Of a stretch of 64,000 nt of DNA, positions 47,483 through 56,411 are shown piece by piece (positions within the stretch are counted from its first letter, which is position 1; each line of letters begins with the position of its first letter). The DNA comes from Terriglobia bacterium (GTDB lineage Bacteria > Acidobacteriota > Terriglobia > JAIQFV01): NCBI GenBank assembly GCA_020073085.1, contig JAIQFV010000016.1, positions 1-64,000 of the forward strand, in the 5' to 3' direction. The position numbers and the translations under genes were made by a program. Below the pieces are notes generated by a model. The model made no database searches, was not told the origin of the DNA, and saw only the letters and a program-made list of their open reading frames with translations.

Positions 47483-49066
47483 TCAGGATTTTTCCTCCTT
47501 TTTCGATCTGCCCGCCGGGGCCGAGTCCACCGGCTTCTCTTCTGTTCCCTCTTCCTCCGGTGAACTGGAGGGTTCGGCTTCCTCAAGCAGCTCCGGTTCG
47601 GAATCCGGGAGTTCTTCGTCTTCAGAAGGGCTCTCAGGGAGTTCTTCTTCTGCTACCTCCCCGGCCAGGGCCTCGACTCCTCCCTCTTCCGCTTCGGCGG
47701 GTTCAGGGGCATCGGCAGCAAAGGCTTTCTGCTGAGCAGCGGCCTCCTCGGCCGCGGCCTCGGCAGCAGCCTCCTCCGCAGCGGCCTCCTCGGCTTCTGT
47801 CTGTTCGAGCGCTTCGTAAAACTTCTCCACGGCGTCGCGAATCTTCTCCACCATCTTTTCGCCAATCCCCTGGAGTTGCATCAATTGTTCGGGAGTCTGG
47901 TTGCCCAGGTCCTCCACGGTTTTGATCCCGGCCTCTTGAAGCTTTTCAACCAGCTTGGGCGTCAGCCCCTCCAGCTCGGCGATGGACGTCTGCGCGTGCG
48001 CCATGGCAGCCATCTGGGACTCGACTTCGCGCCGCTTCTCCTCTTCGCTCTTCACATCGATATGCCACCCGATGAGTTTGGACGCGAGGCGGACGTTCTG
48101 ACCCTTCTTTCCAATTGCCAGCGACAGCTGGGAATCCTCAACGACCACTTCCAGTTCCCGGTCCTCGGGATCGAGGATTGCCACACGACTGACCTTCGCA
48201 GGGCTCAACGCGTGCGTCGCAAATGAGACGATATCGTCGGAGTACTCGATGATATCGATCTTCTCGCCTCGAAGTTCCCGGATGACCGCTTGCACCCGGA
48301 GTCCCTTCATGCCGACACAGGCCCCCACACTGTCCACATCCCGATCTTTGGACAGAACAGCAATCTTGGTGCGCTCGCCCGCTTCTCGCACACACCCCTT
48401 CACCGCCACCGTGCTGTCATAGATCTCCGGCACTTCCATCTCAAACATCCGAATCACCAGTTGCGGGTCAGCCCGGGAGAGCACCACCTGAGGAAGCTTG
48501 GAGCTCTTGTCCACGCGCACGATAACGGCACGAACCCGCTCTCCGAAGGAGAATTTTTCCAGTCTTGACTGCTCCCGCTTCGGAACCACACCTTCCGTTT
48601 TGCCCAGGTCCACGATGATGTCACCGTTTTCAAACCGCTTCACGGTGCAGTTCATTAACTCCCCGATGCGATTGCTGTATTCCCCGAAAACATTGTCGCG
48701 CTCTGCTTCGCGGACCTTTTGAAAGATCACCTGCTTGGCGGTCTGGGCGGCGATTCGGCCCAGGACTTCAATCGATTTCGGAATCCGGATTTCATCGTCG
48801 ATCTGGGCGGACGGGTTGATCCGGCGAGCTTCCTCGAGGCTCATTTCCTTGAGCGGATTGGTCACCTCGTCGAGCACCTTCTTGACGGAGTAAACCTGAA
48901 TCCGGCCGGTCTCCTCGTCGAACTTGGCAAAAAGATCCTCATTCGTCTTGTAATACTTCCGAGCGGCGACCAGGAGAGCGTCTTCCACAGCCGTTAAGAC
49001 GATCTTGGGATCGATGCCCTTCTCTTTGGCGAGTTGATCGATGCTTTCATAGAGCTCATTCAACAT
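47483..49066 (-). CDS. nusA: Transcription termination/antitermination factor NusA
   Basis: Binds RNA polymerase and nascent RNA; stimulates pausing and hairpin-dependent termination. It has 527 residues: an N-terminal polymerase-binding domain (MLNELYESIDQLAKEKGIDPKIVLTAVEDALLVAARKYY), S1 (GDIIVDLGKTEGVVPKREQ), two KH domains (GACVGMKGLRVQAVIRELRGEKIDIIEY; GKKGQNVRLASKLIGWHIDV), an HhH-like helical part (ELEGLTPKLVEKLQEAGIKTVEDL) and a very acidic Ala/Glu-rich tail of about 100 residues that is unusual in length. NusA encoded just after the rimP leader hairpin makes autoregulation possible. Confidence 0.98.
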   Translation of the reverse strand: MLNELYESIDQLAKEKGIDPKIVLTAVEDALLVAARKYYKTNEDLFAKFDEETGRIQVYSVKKVLDEVTNPLKEMSLEEARRINPSAQIDDEIRIPKSIEVLGRIAAQTAKQVIFQKVREAERDNVFGEYSNRIGELMNCTVKRFENGDIIVDLGKTEGVVPKREQSRLEKFSFGERVRAVIVRVDKSSKLPQVVLSRADPQLVIRMFEMEVPEIYDSTVAVKGCVREAGERTKIAVLSKDRDVDSVGACVGMKGLRVQAVIRELRGEKIDIIEYSDDIVSFATHALSPAKVSRVAILDPEDRELEVVVEDSQLSLAIGKKGQNVRLASKLIGWHIDVKSEEEKRREVESQMAAMAHAQTSIAELEGLTPKLVEKLQEAGIKTVEDLGNQTPEQLMQLQGIGEKMVEKIRDAVEKFYEALEQTEAEEAAAEEAAAEAAAEEAAAQQKAFAADAPEPAEAEEGGVEALAGEVAEEELPESPSEDEELPDSEPELLEEAEPSSSPEEEGTEEKPVDSAPAGRSKKEEKS

Positions 49067-49216
49067 GCAAGTGCTCCTCGACTGCTAATCTTTGGACTGC
49101 TCCGGGTCGGACTCCAAGGGCGACCGGCCTGCTGAGGTCGCCTCGATTCACGCACCTCCGACGCTAGATGCTTCGCCCTTTGGGATGCCGTCATTCGCGA
49201 CGGCTACATATCGGGC

Positions 49217-49675
49217 CTACCACTCCACCACAAGATTAGCTTTTTCAACTTGATCGAAAGGAATTTCCACGTGATGGGTCCGGGAAACCGCGAGGGTAAT
49301 GATCCCCTCCTGGAACTTCACCAATCTTCCCTGAAAGGACCTGCCCGCTTCAATGGGTGCGCGGGTGCGAATCTTGGCGAGCCGGCCGAGAAACCGCTGA
49401 TAGTCTTCCGCGCGCATCAGCTTGCGATCCAGGCCGGGGGAAGAGACTTCCAGATGGTACCGGTGGGGGATGAGATCTTCCACATCCAAAAGCACCCCCA
49501 GCCGCTTGCTCACACGCTCGCAATCTTCCACGGTCACGCCCTCGGGAGCCCGATCGATGTACAACCGCAGGAAGCGGCTGTTGACTGTGCCGGCCCATTC
49601 GATGTCGACCAATTCCAACCCCTCCTCCCGAATGACCCGGTCGGCCAGTGCTCGGATCGGCTCCAAAACTTCCAT
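49217..49675 (-). CDS. rimP: Ribosome maturation factor RimP
   Basis: Needed for 30S subunit assembly. It has 152 residues. MEVLEPIRALADRVIREEGLELVDIEWAG and RFLRLYIDRAPEGVTVEDCERVSKRLGVLLDVEDLIPHRYHLEVSSPGLDRKL are diagnostic. The ATG at 49675 is the family start; five further upstream codons are possible. The upstream region has a near-consensus promoter and a terminator-like hairpin. First gene of the translation operon. Confidence 0.96.
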   Translation of the reverse strand: MEVLEPIRALADRVIREEGLELVDIEWAGTVNSRFLRLYIDRAPEGVTVEDCERVSKRLGVLLDVEDLIPHRYHLEVSSPGLDRKLMRAEDYQRFLGRLAKIRTRAPIEAGRSFQGRLVKFQEGIITLAVSRTHHVEIPFDQVEKANLVVEW

Positions 49676-49690
49676 AAATAATACCCACAA

Positions 49691-49715
49691 TAAAAAAGTG
49701 GGCTTGCGCCCACTT
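49691..49715 (-). terminator. Terminator-like leader hairpin before rimP (candidate attenuator)
   Basis: Read on the minus strand: AAGTGGGC, a GCAA (GNRA) tetraloop, GCCCACTT, then TTTTTATT. The stem is 8 bp and perfect, and the T-run ends about 16 nt before the rimP ATG. With transcription starting near 49720, the hairpin is at the extreme 5' end of the mRNA. GCCCAC of its 3' arm can also pair with GTGGGT (49682-49687) just before the rimP start, so two exclusive folds exist. Regulation is inferred, not shown. Confidence 0.7.
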
Positions 49716-49726
49716 CAATGCGAAAT

Positions 49727-49755
49727 ATTATACTCCCCGCTCCATGTCATGGCAA
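49727..49755 (-). promoter_or_regulatory. Sigma70 promoter of the rimP-nusA-infB operon
   Basis: On the minus strand, TTGCCA (49755-49750), a 17-bp spacer and a perfect TATAAT (49732-49727). The transcription start would fall near 49720. It is the strongest promoter match in the window. Confidence 0.75.
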
Positions 49756-49930
49756 GAGGTTTTATCTCGCTCAGTACCCAGCGACCGTTCCTTGACACTT
49801 CAAAAACAAAAGTGTTACAAATGCGGGGGTCTGAATGCCCGCGGGGATGAAGGGGCTCTTGCCTAGTCCGTGAAAACACCCGGTGGGACCGCGGGTGCAA
49901 GAGCTGTCCCAGGCGACAAAGAAATTCCCA

Positions 49931-50383
49931 ATGATCAAAAAATACGCCGCGTATGTCGATTTCGAGCGTTTGCAGCAGGAGTTGAACCAGTTGCTGGAGG
50001 AGTTGTCGCGCCTCGGTCCCGACATTGCAACCTGGTCCTCGGGAAATTGGCATCCACCGGTCGACATCTTCGAGACCAAGGACGAGGTCGTGGTGCTGAT
50101 TGAGCTTCCCGGCGTTCGAAAGCCCGATACCTCGGTCGCTCTAAAACATAACACCCTGGTGATTTCAGGTCGGAAGTATGAGGACAACACCGCCGAGAAC
50201 AATGCCTGTTTCTTGTGTCTCGAGCGCAGCTATGGGGAGTTTCGTCGAGTCGTCCCCTTGACCACATTAGTGGACCCGCACAATGGAAGGGCCACCCTGA
50301 AAAACGGAATTTTGACGATACGGCTGGCCAGAATCGTGGATTCCAGAAAGTCTGAGTACCACATCAGGATCAAAGAGGACTGA
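49931..50383 (+). CDS. Hsp20/alpha-crystallin family chaperone
   Basis: Small heat-shock protein that holds unfolding proteins. It has 150 residues from the ATG at 49931. The alpha-crystallin domain runs from WHPPVDIFETKDEVVVLIELPGV to ATLKNGILTIRLAR, with the typical A-x-x-x-n-GxL motif (NGILTI). The C-terminal IxI-type motif is HIRIKED. A GTG at 49883 would add 16 residues (MGPRVQELSQATKKFP) without a better ribosome binding site. It lies 150 bp upstream of lon on the same strand, a sensible pairing for protein quality control. Confidence 0.88.
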   Translation: MIKKYAAYVDFERLQQELNQLLEELSRLGPDIATWSSGNWHPPVDIFETKDEVVVLIELPGVRKPDTSVALKHNTLVISGRKYEDNTAENNACFLCLERSYGEFRRVVPLTTLVDPHNGRATLKNGILTIRLARIVDSRKSEYHIRIKED

Positions 50384-50534
50384 ACCCGCCTCCGCCTGCT
50401 GTGATTTGGGGCTGTTCCATGGCGAGTCAGACGGCATAAGAGCCTGGGGCGGATCAGAGTTAATCCCCCCGAGGCGGGACTCCACACCTGGAGCCTGCAA
50501 TTGATGTACTCTTTCATCATCATACGAGAGGATC

Positions 50535-52979
50535 ATGGCTGAAAACGAAAAGACCAACGAAGTGTCCGACGAGCAGATCAAGATCCCGGAGATGCTTCCT
50601 GTTTTGCCGATCCGTGACATTGTCATCTTCCCTTTCATGATCATCCCGCTGTCGGTGGCGCGGGACCGCTCCATCAAGGCCGTGGACCAAGCGCTCACGG
50701 AACAGCGGCTGATTCTTCTCCTGGCACAAAAATCAGTGGACCAGGACGATCCCAAATCCGAGGACCTGTATCCGGTCGGTACCGTGGCCACCATTATGCG
50801 GCTGCTGAAATTGCCCGACGGCCGGGTCAGGATCCTGGTCCAGGGATTGGCCAGGGCACAAGCCGTCTCCTTCGATGAGTCGCTCACTTTTACGCGGGCC
50901 AAGCTGGAAGTGCTCAATGAACCCACGGTCAACCTGAAAGCGGTCGAGACGGAAGCGCTAATCCGAAATGTGAAATCGGAAGTGGATAAGGCGGTCAACC
51001 TGGGAAAGAGCATCTCGCCCGAAATTCTGGTCATCATCTCCAACCTGGACGACCCCGGTCGACTGGCTGATCTGGTCGCCTCCAATTTGGAGCTGAAGGT
51101 CGAGGTGGCCCAGCGCGTCCTCGAATCGGTCGACCCCGTCGACCGGCTTCGCAAAATCAACGAGCTGCTTACCAAGGAGATCGAGCTCCTCACCGTGCAG
51201 CAACAGATTGATACGGCGGCCAAGGCCGACATCGACAAGTCCCAACGCGAGTACTACCTGCGTCAGCAGCTCAAGGCGATCCAGCAAGAACTGGGGGATG
51301 TCAACGAACTGCAAGAGGAGATCAACCAGTACCGGGAAAAGGTCGAAAAGGCCGGCATGCCCGCCGAAGTGCGCGAGGAGGTGGACCGTCAAGTCAAGAA
51401 ACTCGAGCGAATGCATCCGGACGCCGCCGAGACCGCCACGCTTCGCAACTACCTCGACTGGATGGTGGAATTGCCCTGGTCCAAGCAGACCGTCGACAAC
51501 CTGGACCTGAAGAAAGCGCAGTCCATCCTGGACAAGGATCATTACGGGCTCGAAAAGATCAAAGAACGCATTGTCGATTATCTGGCCGTTCGAAAGCTCA
51601 AAGAGAAATCAAAAGGCCCTATTCTCTGCTTTGTCGGCCCGCCGGGGGTGGGCAAGACCTCCCTGGGAAAATCCATCGCGCACGCCCTGGACCGCAAATT
51701 TGTCCGCCTCTCGCTCGGCGGGGTCCACGATGAGGCCGAGATCCGGGGCCACCGCCGCACTTACGTGGGGGCCATGCCCGGACGGATTGTCCAGGGAATT
51801 CGACAGGCGGGCACCAACAATCCCGTGTTCATGCTCGACGAGGTCGATAAAATTGGCGCGGATTACCGTGGGGACCCGTCCTCAGCGCTCCTTGAAGTGC
51901 TGGATCCGGAACAGAATTTCTCCTTCCGAGACCATTACCTGGGCGTGCCCTTTGATCTCTCTAATGTCATGTTCATCACTACGGCCAATATTATCGATAC
52001 GATTCAACCGGCCTTTCTGGACCGCATGGAGGTCATTACGCTGTCCGGTTACACCGAACAGGAAAAGCTTCAAATCGCGGTGCGACATCTGATCCCCAAG
52101 CAACTCGATGAGAATGGGCTGAAATCCGAGCAGATCGAGTTCACCGAGACCGTGCTGAAGCGGATCATTACACAGTACACCCGGGAAGCCGGCCTCCGAA
52201 ACCTCGAGCGTGAAATCGGAACAGTGTGCCGAAAAGTGGCGCGACGCATTGCGGAAGGGAAAACCGAGAAATTTAAGGTTGTTGAACAAAAGCTCGAGGA
52301 ATTCCTCGGCCCTCCGAAGATCCTGCCTGAGGAAATTTTGAAAAAGGACCAGGTCGGTGTCGCGACGGGGCTGGTCTGGACGCCGGTCGGCGGCGAAATC
52401 ATTTTTGTGGAAGCGACCACCATGAAGGGGAAAGGGACGCTCCTGCTGACGGGTCATTTGGGCGAGGTCATGAAGGAATCCGCTCAAGCGGCCCTGAGTT
52501 ATGCCCGCGCTCATGCCCGCGAATTCCATATCGACGAGGAATTCTTCGGCAATAACGACATTCATCTGCACGTGCCCGAAGGCGCGATCCCGAAGGATGG
52601 CCCATCCGCCGGGATTACGATGGCCACCGCGATGATCTCAGCGTTCACCGGGCGACTGGTCAAGAAATCAGTGGCCATGACCGGCGAGATCACCCTCCGG
52701 GGCAACGTGCTCCCGATCGGCGGCCTCAAGGAGAAAGTACTGGCGGCCCACCGTGCGAAGATCCGGTTGGTGATTGTGCCCGCCCTCAACCGGAAAGATC
52801 TCAAGGACATTCCCGAGGAGATCCGGAAGGAGATGGAGTTTGTTTTTGTCGACAATGTCAAGTCCGTATTGGATGAGGCCCTCACCTCCGGCGCTAACGA
52901 GTCCGAGAAGCAAAAGTCCCTCACCAAATTGAAAGCACGGAAGGGCAGAAGTCAACGCCAACTTGTCCCGGCCCATTGA
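50535..52979 (+). CDS. lon: ATP-dependent protease Lon
   Basis: Cytoplasmic AAA+ serine protease for damaged and regulatory proteins, 814 residues. N-terminal substrate-binding LON domain ([26 protein letters not shown]), coiled-coil helices, AAA+ module with Walker A GPPGVGKT (368-375) and Walker B in [11 protein letters not shown], and the peptidase with the catalytic dyad Ser691 (DGPSAGIT) and Lys734 ([14 protein letters not shown]). GAGAGGATC precedes the ATG closely. A member of this class commonly follows heat-shock genes, as here. Confidence 0.98.
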   Translation: MAENEKTNEVSDEQIKIPEMLPVLPIRDIVIFPFMIIPLSVARDRSIKAVDQALTEQRLILLLAQKSVDQDDPKSEDLYPVGTVATIMRLLKLPDGRVRILVQGLARAQAVSFDESLTFTRAKLEVLNEPTVNLKAVETEALIRNVKSEVDKAVNLGKSISPEILVIISNLDDPGRLADLVASNLELKVEVAQRVLESVDPVDRLRKINELLTKEIELLTVQQQIDTAAKADIDKSQREYYLRQQLKAIQQELGDVNELQEEINQYREKVEKAGMPAEVREEVDRQVKKLERMHPDAAETATLRNYLDWMVELPWSKQTVDNLDLKKAQSILDKDHYGLEKIKERIVDYLAVRKLKEKSKGPILCFVGPPGVGKTSLGKSIAHALDRKFVRLSLGGVHDEAEIRGHRRTYVGAMPGRIVQGIRQAGTNNPVFMLDEVDKIGADYRGDPSSALLEVLDPEQNFSFRDHYLGVPFDLSNVMFITTANIIDTIQPAFLDRMEVITLSGYTEQEKLQIAVRHLIPKQLDENGLKSEQIEFTETVLKRIITQYTREAGLRNLEREIGTVCRKVARRIAEGKTEKFKVVEQKLEEFLGPPKILPEEILKKDQVGVATGLVWTPVGGEIIFVEATTMKGKGTLLLTGHLGEVMKESAQAALSYARAHAREFHIDEEFFGNNDIHLHVPEGAIPKDGPSAGITMATAMISAFTGRLVKKSVAMTGEITLRGNVLPIGGLKEKVLAAHRAKIRLVIVPALNRKDLKDIPEEIRKEMEFVFVDNVKSVLDEALTSGANESEKQKSLTKLKARKGRSQRQLVPAH

Positions 52980-53027
52980 CGGCCACTCTCCACGGCTCGA
53001 GGAGAAGGGACAGATTATAACTTTGGA

Positions 53028-54071
53028 GTGAGCGATGATCGCCCGGTCCTCCTGAATGCAAACCGCATTGCGGCTTCCCCAGACGCCTCGAACTTGATGA
53101 AGTTTAAGTCCGAACAGGAATTTATCGCGCGGATTCGAAAGCGGGCCCAAAAACGGCCCGTGGGATTGGTGCGCGGGATCGGGGATGATGCTGCGGTCAT
53201 CGGGTCGCCCCCGGGCCTGAGATGGTGTCTCACCACCGATCTCCTGATAGAGGGAATCCACTTTGACCTGCGCTTTGATTCTCCCCATTCCGTGGGGCAC
53301 AAATCGCTGGCCGCGGGCTTGAGCGACCTCGCCGCCATGGGGGCGACTCCCCGGTTTGCCCTCATTTCGATCGCGACTCCCCCCAACCGTGCTCATGGAT
53401 TTCTTCCCCGCTTTTACCAGGGTTTCCTGGAACTGGCGGATCGTCACAACGTCGCACTGATCGGCGGGGACACCTCGAGTGCCAGGAGACAAATCTGCAT
53501 TGACGTCATCGCAGTGGGATCTGTCAGAGCGGGGCATGAGGTCCTGCGTTCAGGGGCCCGGGCGGGAGATTATCTTTTTGTGACGGGTACGATCGGTAAG
53601 GCCGCGCTGGGATTGGACCTGCTCCGCCATGGGAAGTCTCCGGCTGGGGGCAGGGAAAAACTCGCCGTGGCGAGCCACCGTTACCCTACTCCTCGCACCG
53701 GAGCAGGCATGCAGCTGGGCAAGACCCGCCTCGCGGCCTCCATGATCGATATCAGCGACGGCCTTTCAACCGACCTGAACCATCTCTGCAAGGAGAGTGC
53801 GGTGGGGGCGAGAGTTTATGAAACCCGTCTTCCCTTCCTCGGTGCAACTTTTTCCAAGCGGATGTTGAAGTATGCACTTACCGGAGGCGAGGACTATGAA
53901 CTGCTCTTCTCCGTCCGGGAGGACAGGGTCGGGGAATTGCATGGAGAGATCGGGGGCGTCCCTGTCAGGGAGATCGGGAGAATTGTTCCCCGGAGCAAGG
54001 GAGTCAGAATCGTCCGGGCCAATGGGGCCATTGAGCCCATAACACCGGCCGGTTGGGATCACTTCCGATAA
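53028..54071 (+). CDS. thiL: Thiamine-monophosphate kinase
   Basis: Phosphorylates thiamine monophosphate to thiamine diphosphate, the final step of cofactor synthesis. A PurM-like fold of 347 residues. Visible signatures are LVRGIGDDAAVIG (Mg/nucleotide site), LTTDLLIEGIHFDLRFDSPHSVGHKSLAAGLSDLAAMGA, GGDTSSA, DISDGLSTDLNHLC and GEDYELLFSV. The start is a GTG at 53028; an ATG at 53097 (MKFKSEQEFIARIRKR) fits the family start better but has no ribosome binding site. No TPP riboswitch was found. The next gene begins 6 bp after its stop. Confidence 0.94.
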   Translation: MSDDRPVLLNANRIAASPDASNLMKFKSEQEFIARIRKRAQKRPVGLVRGIGDDAAVIGSPPGLRWCLTTDLLIEGIHFDLRFDSPHSVGHKSLAAGLSDLAAMGATPRFALISIATPPNRAHGFLPRFYQGFLELADRHNVALIGGDTSSARRQICIDVIAVGSVRAGHEVLRSGARAGDYLFVTGTIGKAALGLDLLRHGKSPAGGREKLAVASHRYPTPRTGAGMQLGKTRLAASMIDISDGLSTDLNHLCKESAVGARVYETRLPFLGATFSKRMLKYALTGGEDYELLFSVREDRVGELHGEIGGVPVREIGRIVPRSKGVRIVRANGAIEPITPAGWDHFR

Positions 54072-54077
54072 AAAGCA

Positions 54078-54560
54078 ATGCTTCGCGTCAACCTTAAAAA
54101 GGAAATTGAAAGGCTGCTTCACATTCACGACAGCCCCGAGCGGACTGCGCTGGCCTTCGCCATCGGGGTTTTCTTTGGGTTTTCGCCTTTCTTGGGTTTC
54201 CATACCATCCTGGCACTGCTGGTGGCTTTCCTTTTCCGTCTTAACCGGGTAGCGTCCTTGATCGGAGTGTATTTGAATACGCCCTGGACAGTGATCCCCG
54301 TGGCCATGGCTTCAACCTCACTGGGCGCCAAGGTCCTGGGGTTTGCAGGCCATCGTTATCAAAGGTTCAACTGGCATGAACTGGGGAGTCTCCTCTTCTG
54401 GTCGCATCTCCCCCAAGAGTTTCGATTGCACTATCACACCCTCTATCCCTTCTTTGTGGGATCGATGATCTGTGCGGTTGTTCTTGCGATCATTGCGTAC
54501 CCCGTGTGCCTGTGGTTTGTTCGTACTTATCGACACCGCATTCAACACCTGAAGGACTGA
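54078..54560 (+). CDS. DUF2062 membrane protein
   Basis: A 160-residue protein with about three membrane segments and DUF2062 family features: SPERTALAFAIGVFFGFSPFLGFHTILALLVAFLFRLNRVASLIGVYLNTPWTVIPV. Members occur alone or fused to glycosyltransferases; function is not established. It starts 6 bp after thiL and ends 22 bp before aroA, so thiL-DUF2062-aroA are likely one transcript. Confidence 0.9.
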   Translation: MLRVNLKKEIERLLHIHDSPERTALAFAIGVFFGFSPFLGFHTILALLVAFLFRLNRVASLIGVYLNTPWTVIPVAMASTSLGAKVLGFAGHRYQRFNWHELGSLLFWSHLPQEFRLHYHTLYPFFVGSMICAVVLAIIAYPVCLWFVRTYRHRIQHLKD

Positions 54561-54582
54561 AAGGGTTGCCAAGGATCGAAAT

Positions 54583-55881
54583 ATGAAACCGCCGGAAGAC
54601 CAAATTCAGATCAGCCCGTGCAAGAAGCTGCGCGGGAGTGTTTCAGTTCCTGGCGATAAATCGATTTCCCACCGTCTGGCGATGCTGGCCTCCATTGCAG
54701 AGGGAGAATCCACGATTGCCAATTTCTCCACCAGCGCCGATTGCCATTCGACCCTGGATTGTCTCCGCGCCCTGGGTATTGATGCCACCGTTCGTGATGG
54801 GACTCTCCTGACTATTCGAGGACGCGGCCTGACGGGATTCCAAGTGCCGGCTCAACCCTTGAATGCCGGGAATTCGGGCTCGACCTTGCGGATGCTCGCA
54901 GGCATTCTTGCGGGCCAACCCTTTTCCGCCACTCTGACCGGGGATGCATCCCTTTGCGGGCGGCCCGTGGATCGAATCATGGAACCGCTCTCGCGCATGG
55001 GAGCACGCTTCGAGGCACGCGATCACAAGTTTCCACCTCTGAAGGTGTTGGGCGGCCCTCTTCGATGGATCTCCTACAGCCCCACCGTTTCAAGTGCACA
55101 GGTAAAAACCGCCATTCTCTTCGCCGGTCTTCTGGCGGAAGGCCGAACCGAGGTCATAGAACGCGTCCCGACCCGCAACCACACCGAGATCGCCCTGCCA
55201 CAGTTCGGCGCTGCCATTGAAGTCAGTCCCCTGTCCGTTTCAGTGACCGGCAGGAAACGCTTGCATGGAAGTAAGTTCATCGTGCCGGGCGACCCTTCAT
55301 CCGCCGCGTTCTTTGTGGTGGCAGGACTGCTGGTCCCTGACGCAGAATTGACTCTCCATGCAGTCGGATTAAATCCCACCCGAATTGAGTTCTTCGAATT
55401 CGTCAGAGCCATGGGGGGGAGAGTTCAGATTCTGAATCTCCGGGAGCAGAATGGTGAACCGGTAGGAGATGTGCAGGTCCGCTCCAGCGAAATCGAGGGC
55501 GGGTTCATTGCTCCTCACCAGGTCCCCTTGCTGATTGACGAGATTCCCATTCTGGCCGTGGCGGGGGCCAGAAGCCGGAAGGGGCTGGCGATTCGCGGAG
55601 CACAGGAACTTCGAGTCAAAGAGAGCGACCGCATTGCCGCGGTCGTAAAAAACCTTGCAGCCATGGGCGCCGAAGTAAAAGAATTGGACGACGGATTTGA
55701 AGTGAAAGGCAACCAACTATTGAAAGGATCACACCTCGAATCTTTTGGAGACCATCGTATCGCCATGGCGTTTTCCATCGCCGCGCTCCTCGCGGATTCC
55801 CCTTCTATCATCCATGGATCTGATTGTGTGAAGATATCCTTCCCTGCCTTCTTTAGTATTCTGCATTCCCTTCGGGGTTGA
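54583..55881 (+). CDS. aroA: 3-phosphoshikimate 1-carboxyvinyltransferase (EPSP synthase)
   Basis: Sixth step of the shikimate pathway: adds PEP to shikimate 3-phosphate. It has 432 residues in two domains. Signatures are SVSVPGDKSISHRLAMLASIAEGESTI, LNAGNSGSTLRMLAGILAGQPF (PEP-binding), GDASLCGRPVDRIMEPL, PGDPSSAAFFVVAGLLV, and RVKESDRIAAVVKNLAAMGAEVKELDDGFEV, then FGDHRIAMAFSIAALL. LNAGNSGSTLR has Ser-Gly-Ser in the position of the usual GNAGT motif (class II-type variant). Confidence 0.96.
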   Translation: MKPPEDQIQISPCKKLRGSVSVPGDKSISHRLAMLASIAEGESTIANFSTSADCHSTLDCLRALGIDATVRDGTLLTIRGRGLTGFQVPAQPLNAGNSGSTLRMLAGILAGQPFSATLTGDASLCGRPVDRIMEPLSRMGARFEARDHKFPPLKVLGGPLRWISYSPTVSSAQVKTAILFAGLLAEGRTEVIERVPTRNHTEIALPQFGAAIEVSPLSVSVTGRKRLHGSKFIVPGDPSSAAFFVVAGLLVPDAELTLHAVGLNPTRIEFFEFVRAMGGRVQILNLREQNGEPVGDVQVRSSEIEGGFIAPHQVPLLIDEIPILAVAGARSRKGLAIRGAQELRVKESDRIAAVVKNLAAMGAEVKELDDGFEVKGNQLLKGSHLESFGDHRIAMAFSIAALLADSPSIIHGSDCVKISFPAFFSILHSLRG

Positions 55882-56411
55882 GTAGAGGCGCTCCCGCCCT
55901 CTCTCCCGCGCCGCGGTTCCGCGTGAACCCATCCTTGTCCGCCCCTTGGACTCTTGTCTCCATCCCCGATCATCCTCGATCCATCGTAGGGGCGCATCGC
56001 TATGCGCCCCTACCGGGAAGATCCCATAATTACCCCTTGTAACTCTAATTCCAACAGTTGCATCAGGCAGACGCTTTACCCCCCTGCCACTCGCATCTCC
56101 ACTCCTGGCCGTCCACAAACCCATAAAGACAGCAATGAGATGGCCTCCCGGTGCCCGTTGATGGGTTGAATTCGACTATTCATGTCGGAAGTCTGCCCGT
56201 TTAATGTAATTGGATATTAATTCACTCATTTCATCGGAATAATGGGCCTCTTTTAATGGCCCACATCCACCACCGCCAAGGGGCGATGCTATAACAAGCA
56301 CCGCGGAAATGACCGCTCTGTTACAGATTCGGGGCCGTCGACCTGTGATTGAGTAATTGCGGCCCAACGGAAACCTTTTAAAAATAAAGCGCCACCATGA
56401 AGGGGTGAATC
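55882..56411. other. Long intergenic region with a dispersed-type palindrome
   Basis: About 530 bp without a convincing gene. It contains the palindrome at 55986-56013, and a more AT-rich portion (56195-56270) that may hold the promoter for the next operon. Confidence 0.5.
55986..56013. repeat. Perfect GTAGGGGCG palindrome (dispersed repeat type)
   Basis: GTAGGGGCGCAT (55986-55997), loop CGCT, and ATGCGCCCCTAC (56002-56013): 12 perfect base pairs and no T-run, so not a terminator. It resembles the short TAGGGGCG...CGCCCCTA elements that occur in many copies in some genomes. Only one copy is in this window. Confidence 0.75.

Noticed and set aside
53004-53028. TPP riboswitch before thiL
   Set aside because: No CUGAGA-type core; the lon stop is only 48 bp away.
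55986-56013. Palindrome as the aroA terminator
   Set aside because: It lacks a T-run and lies over 100 bp past the stop.
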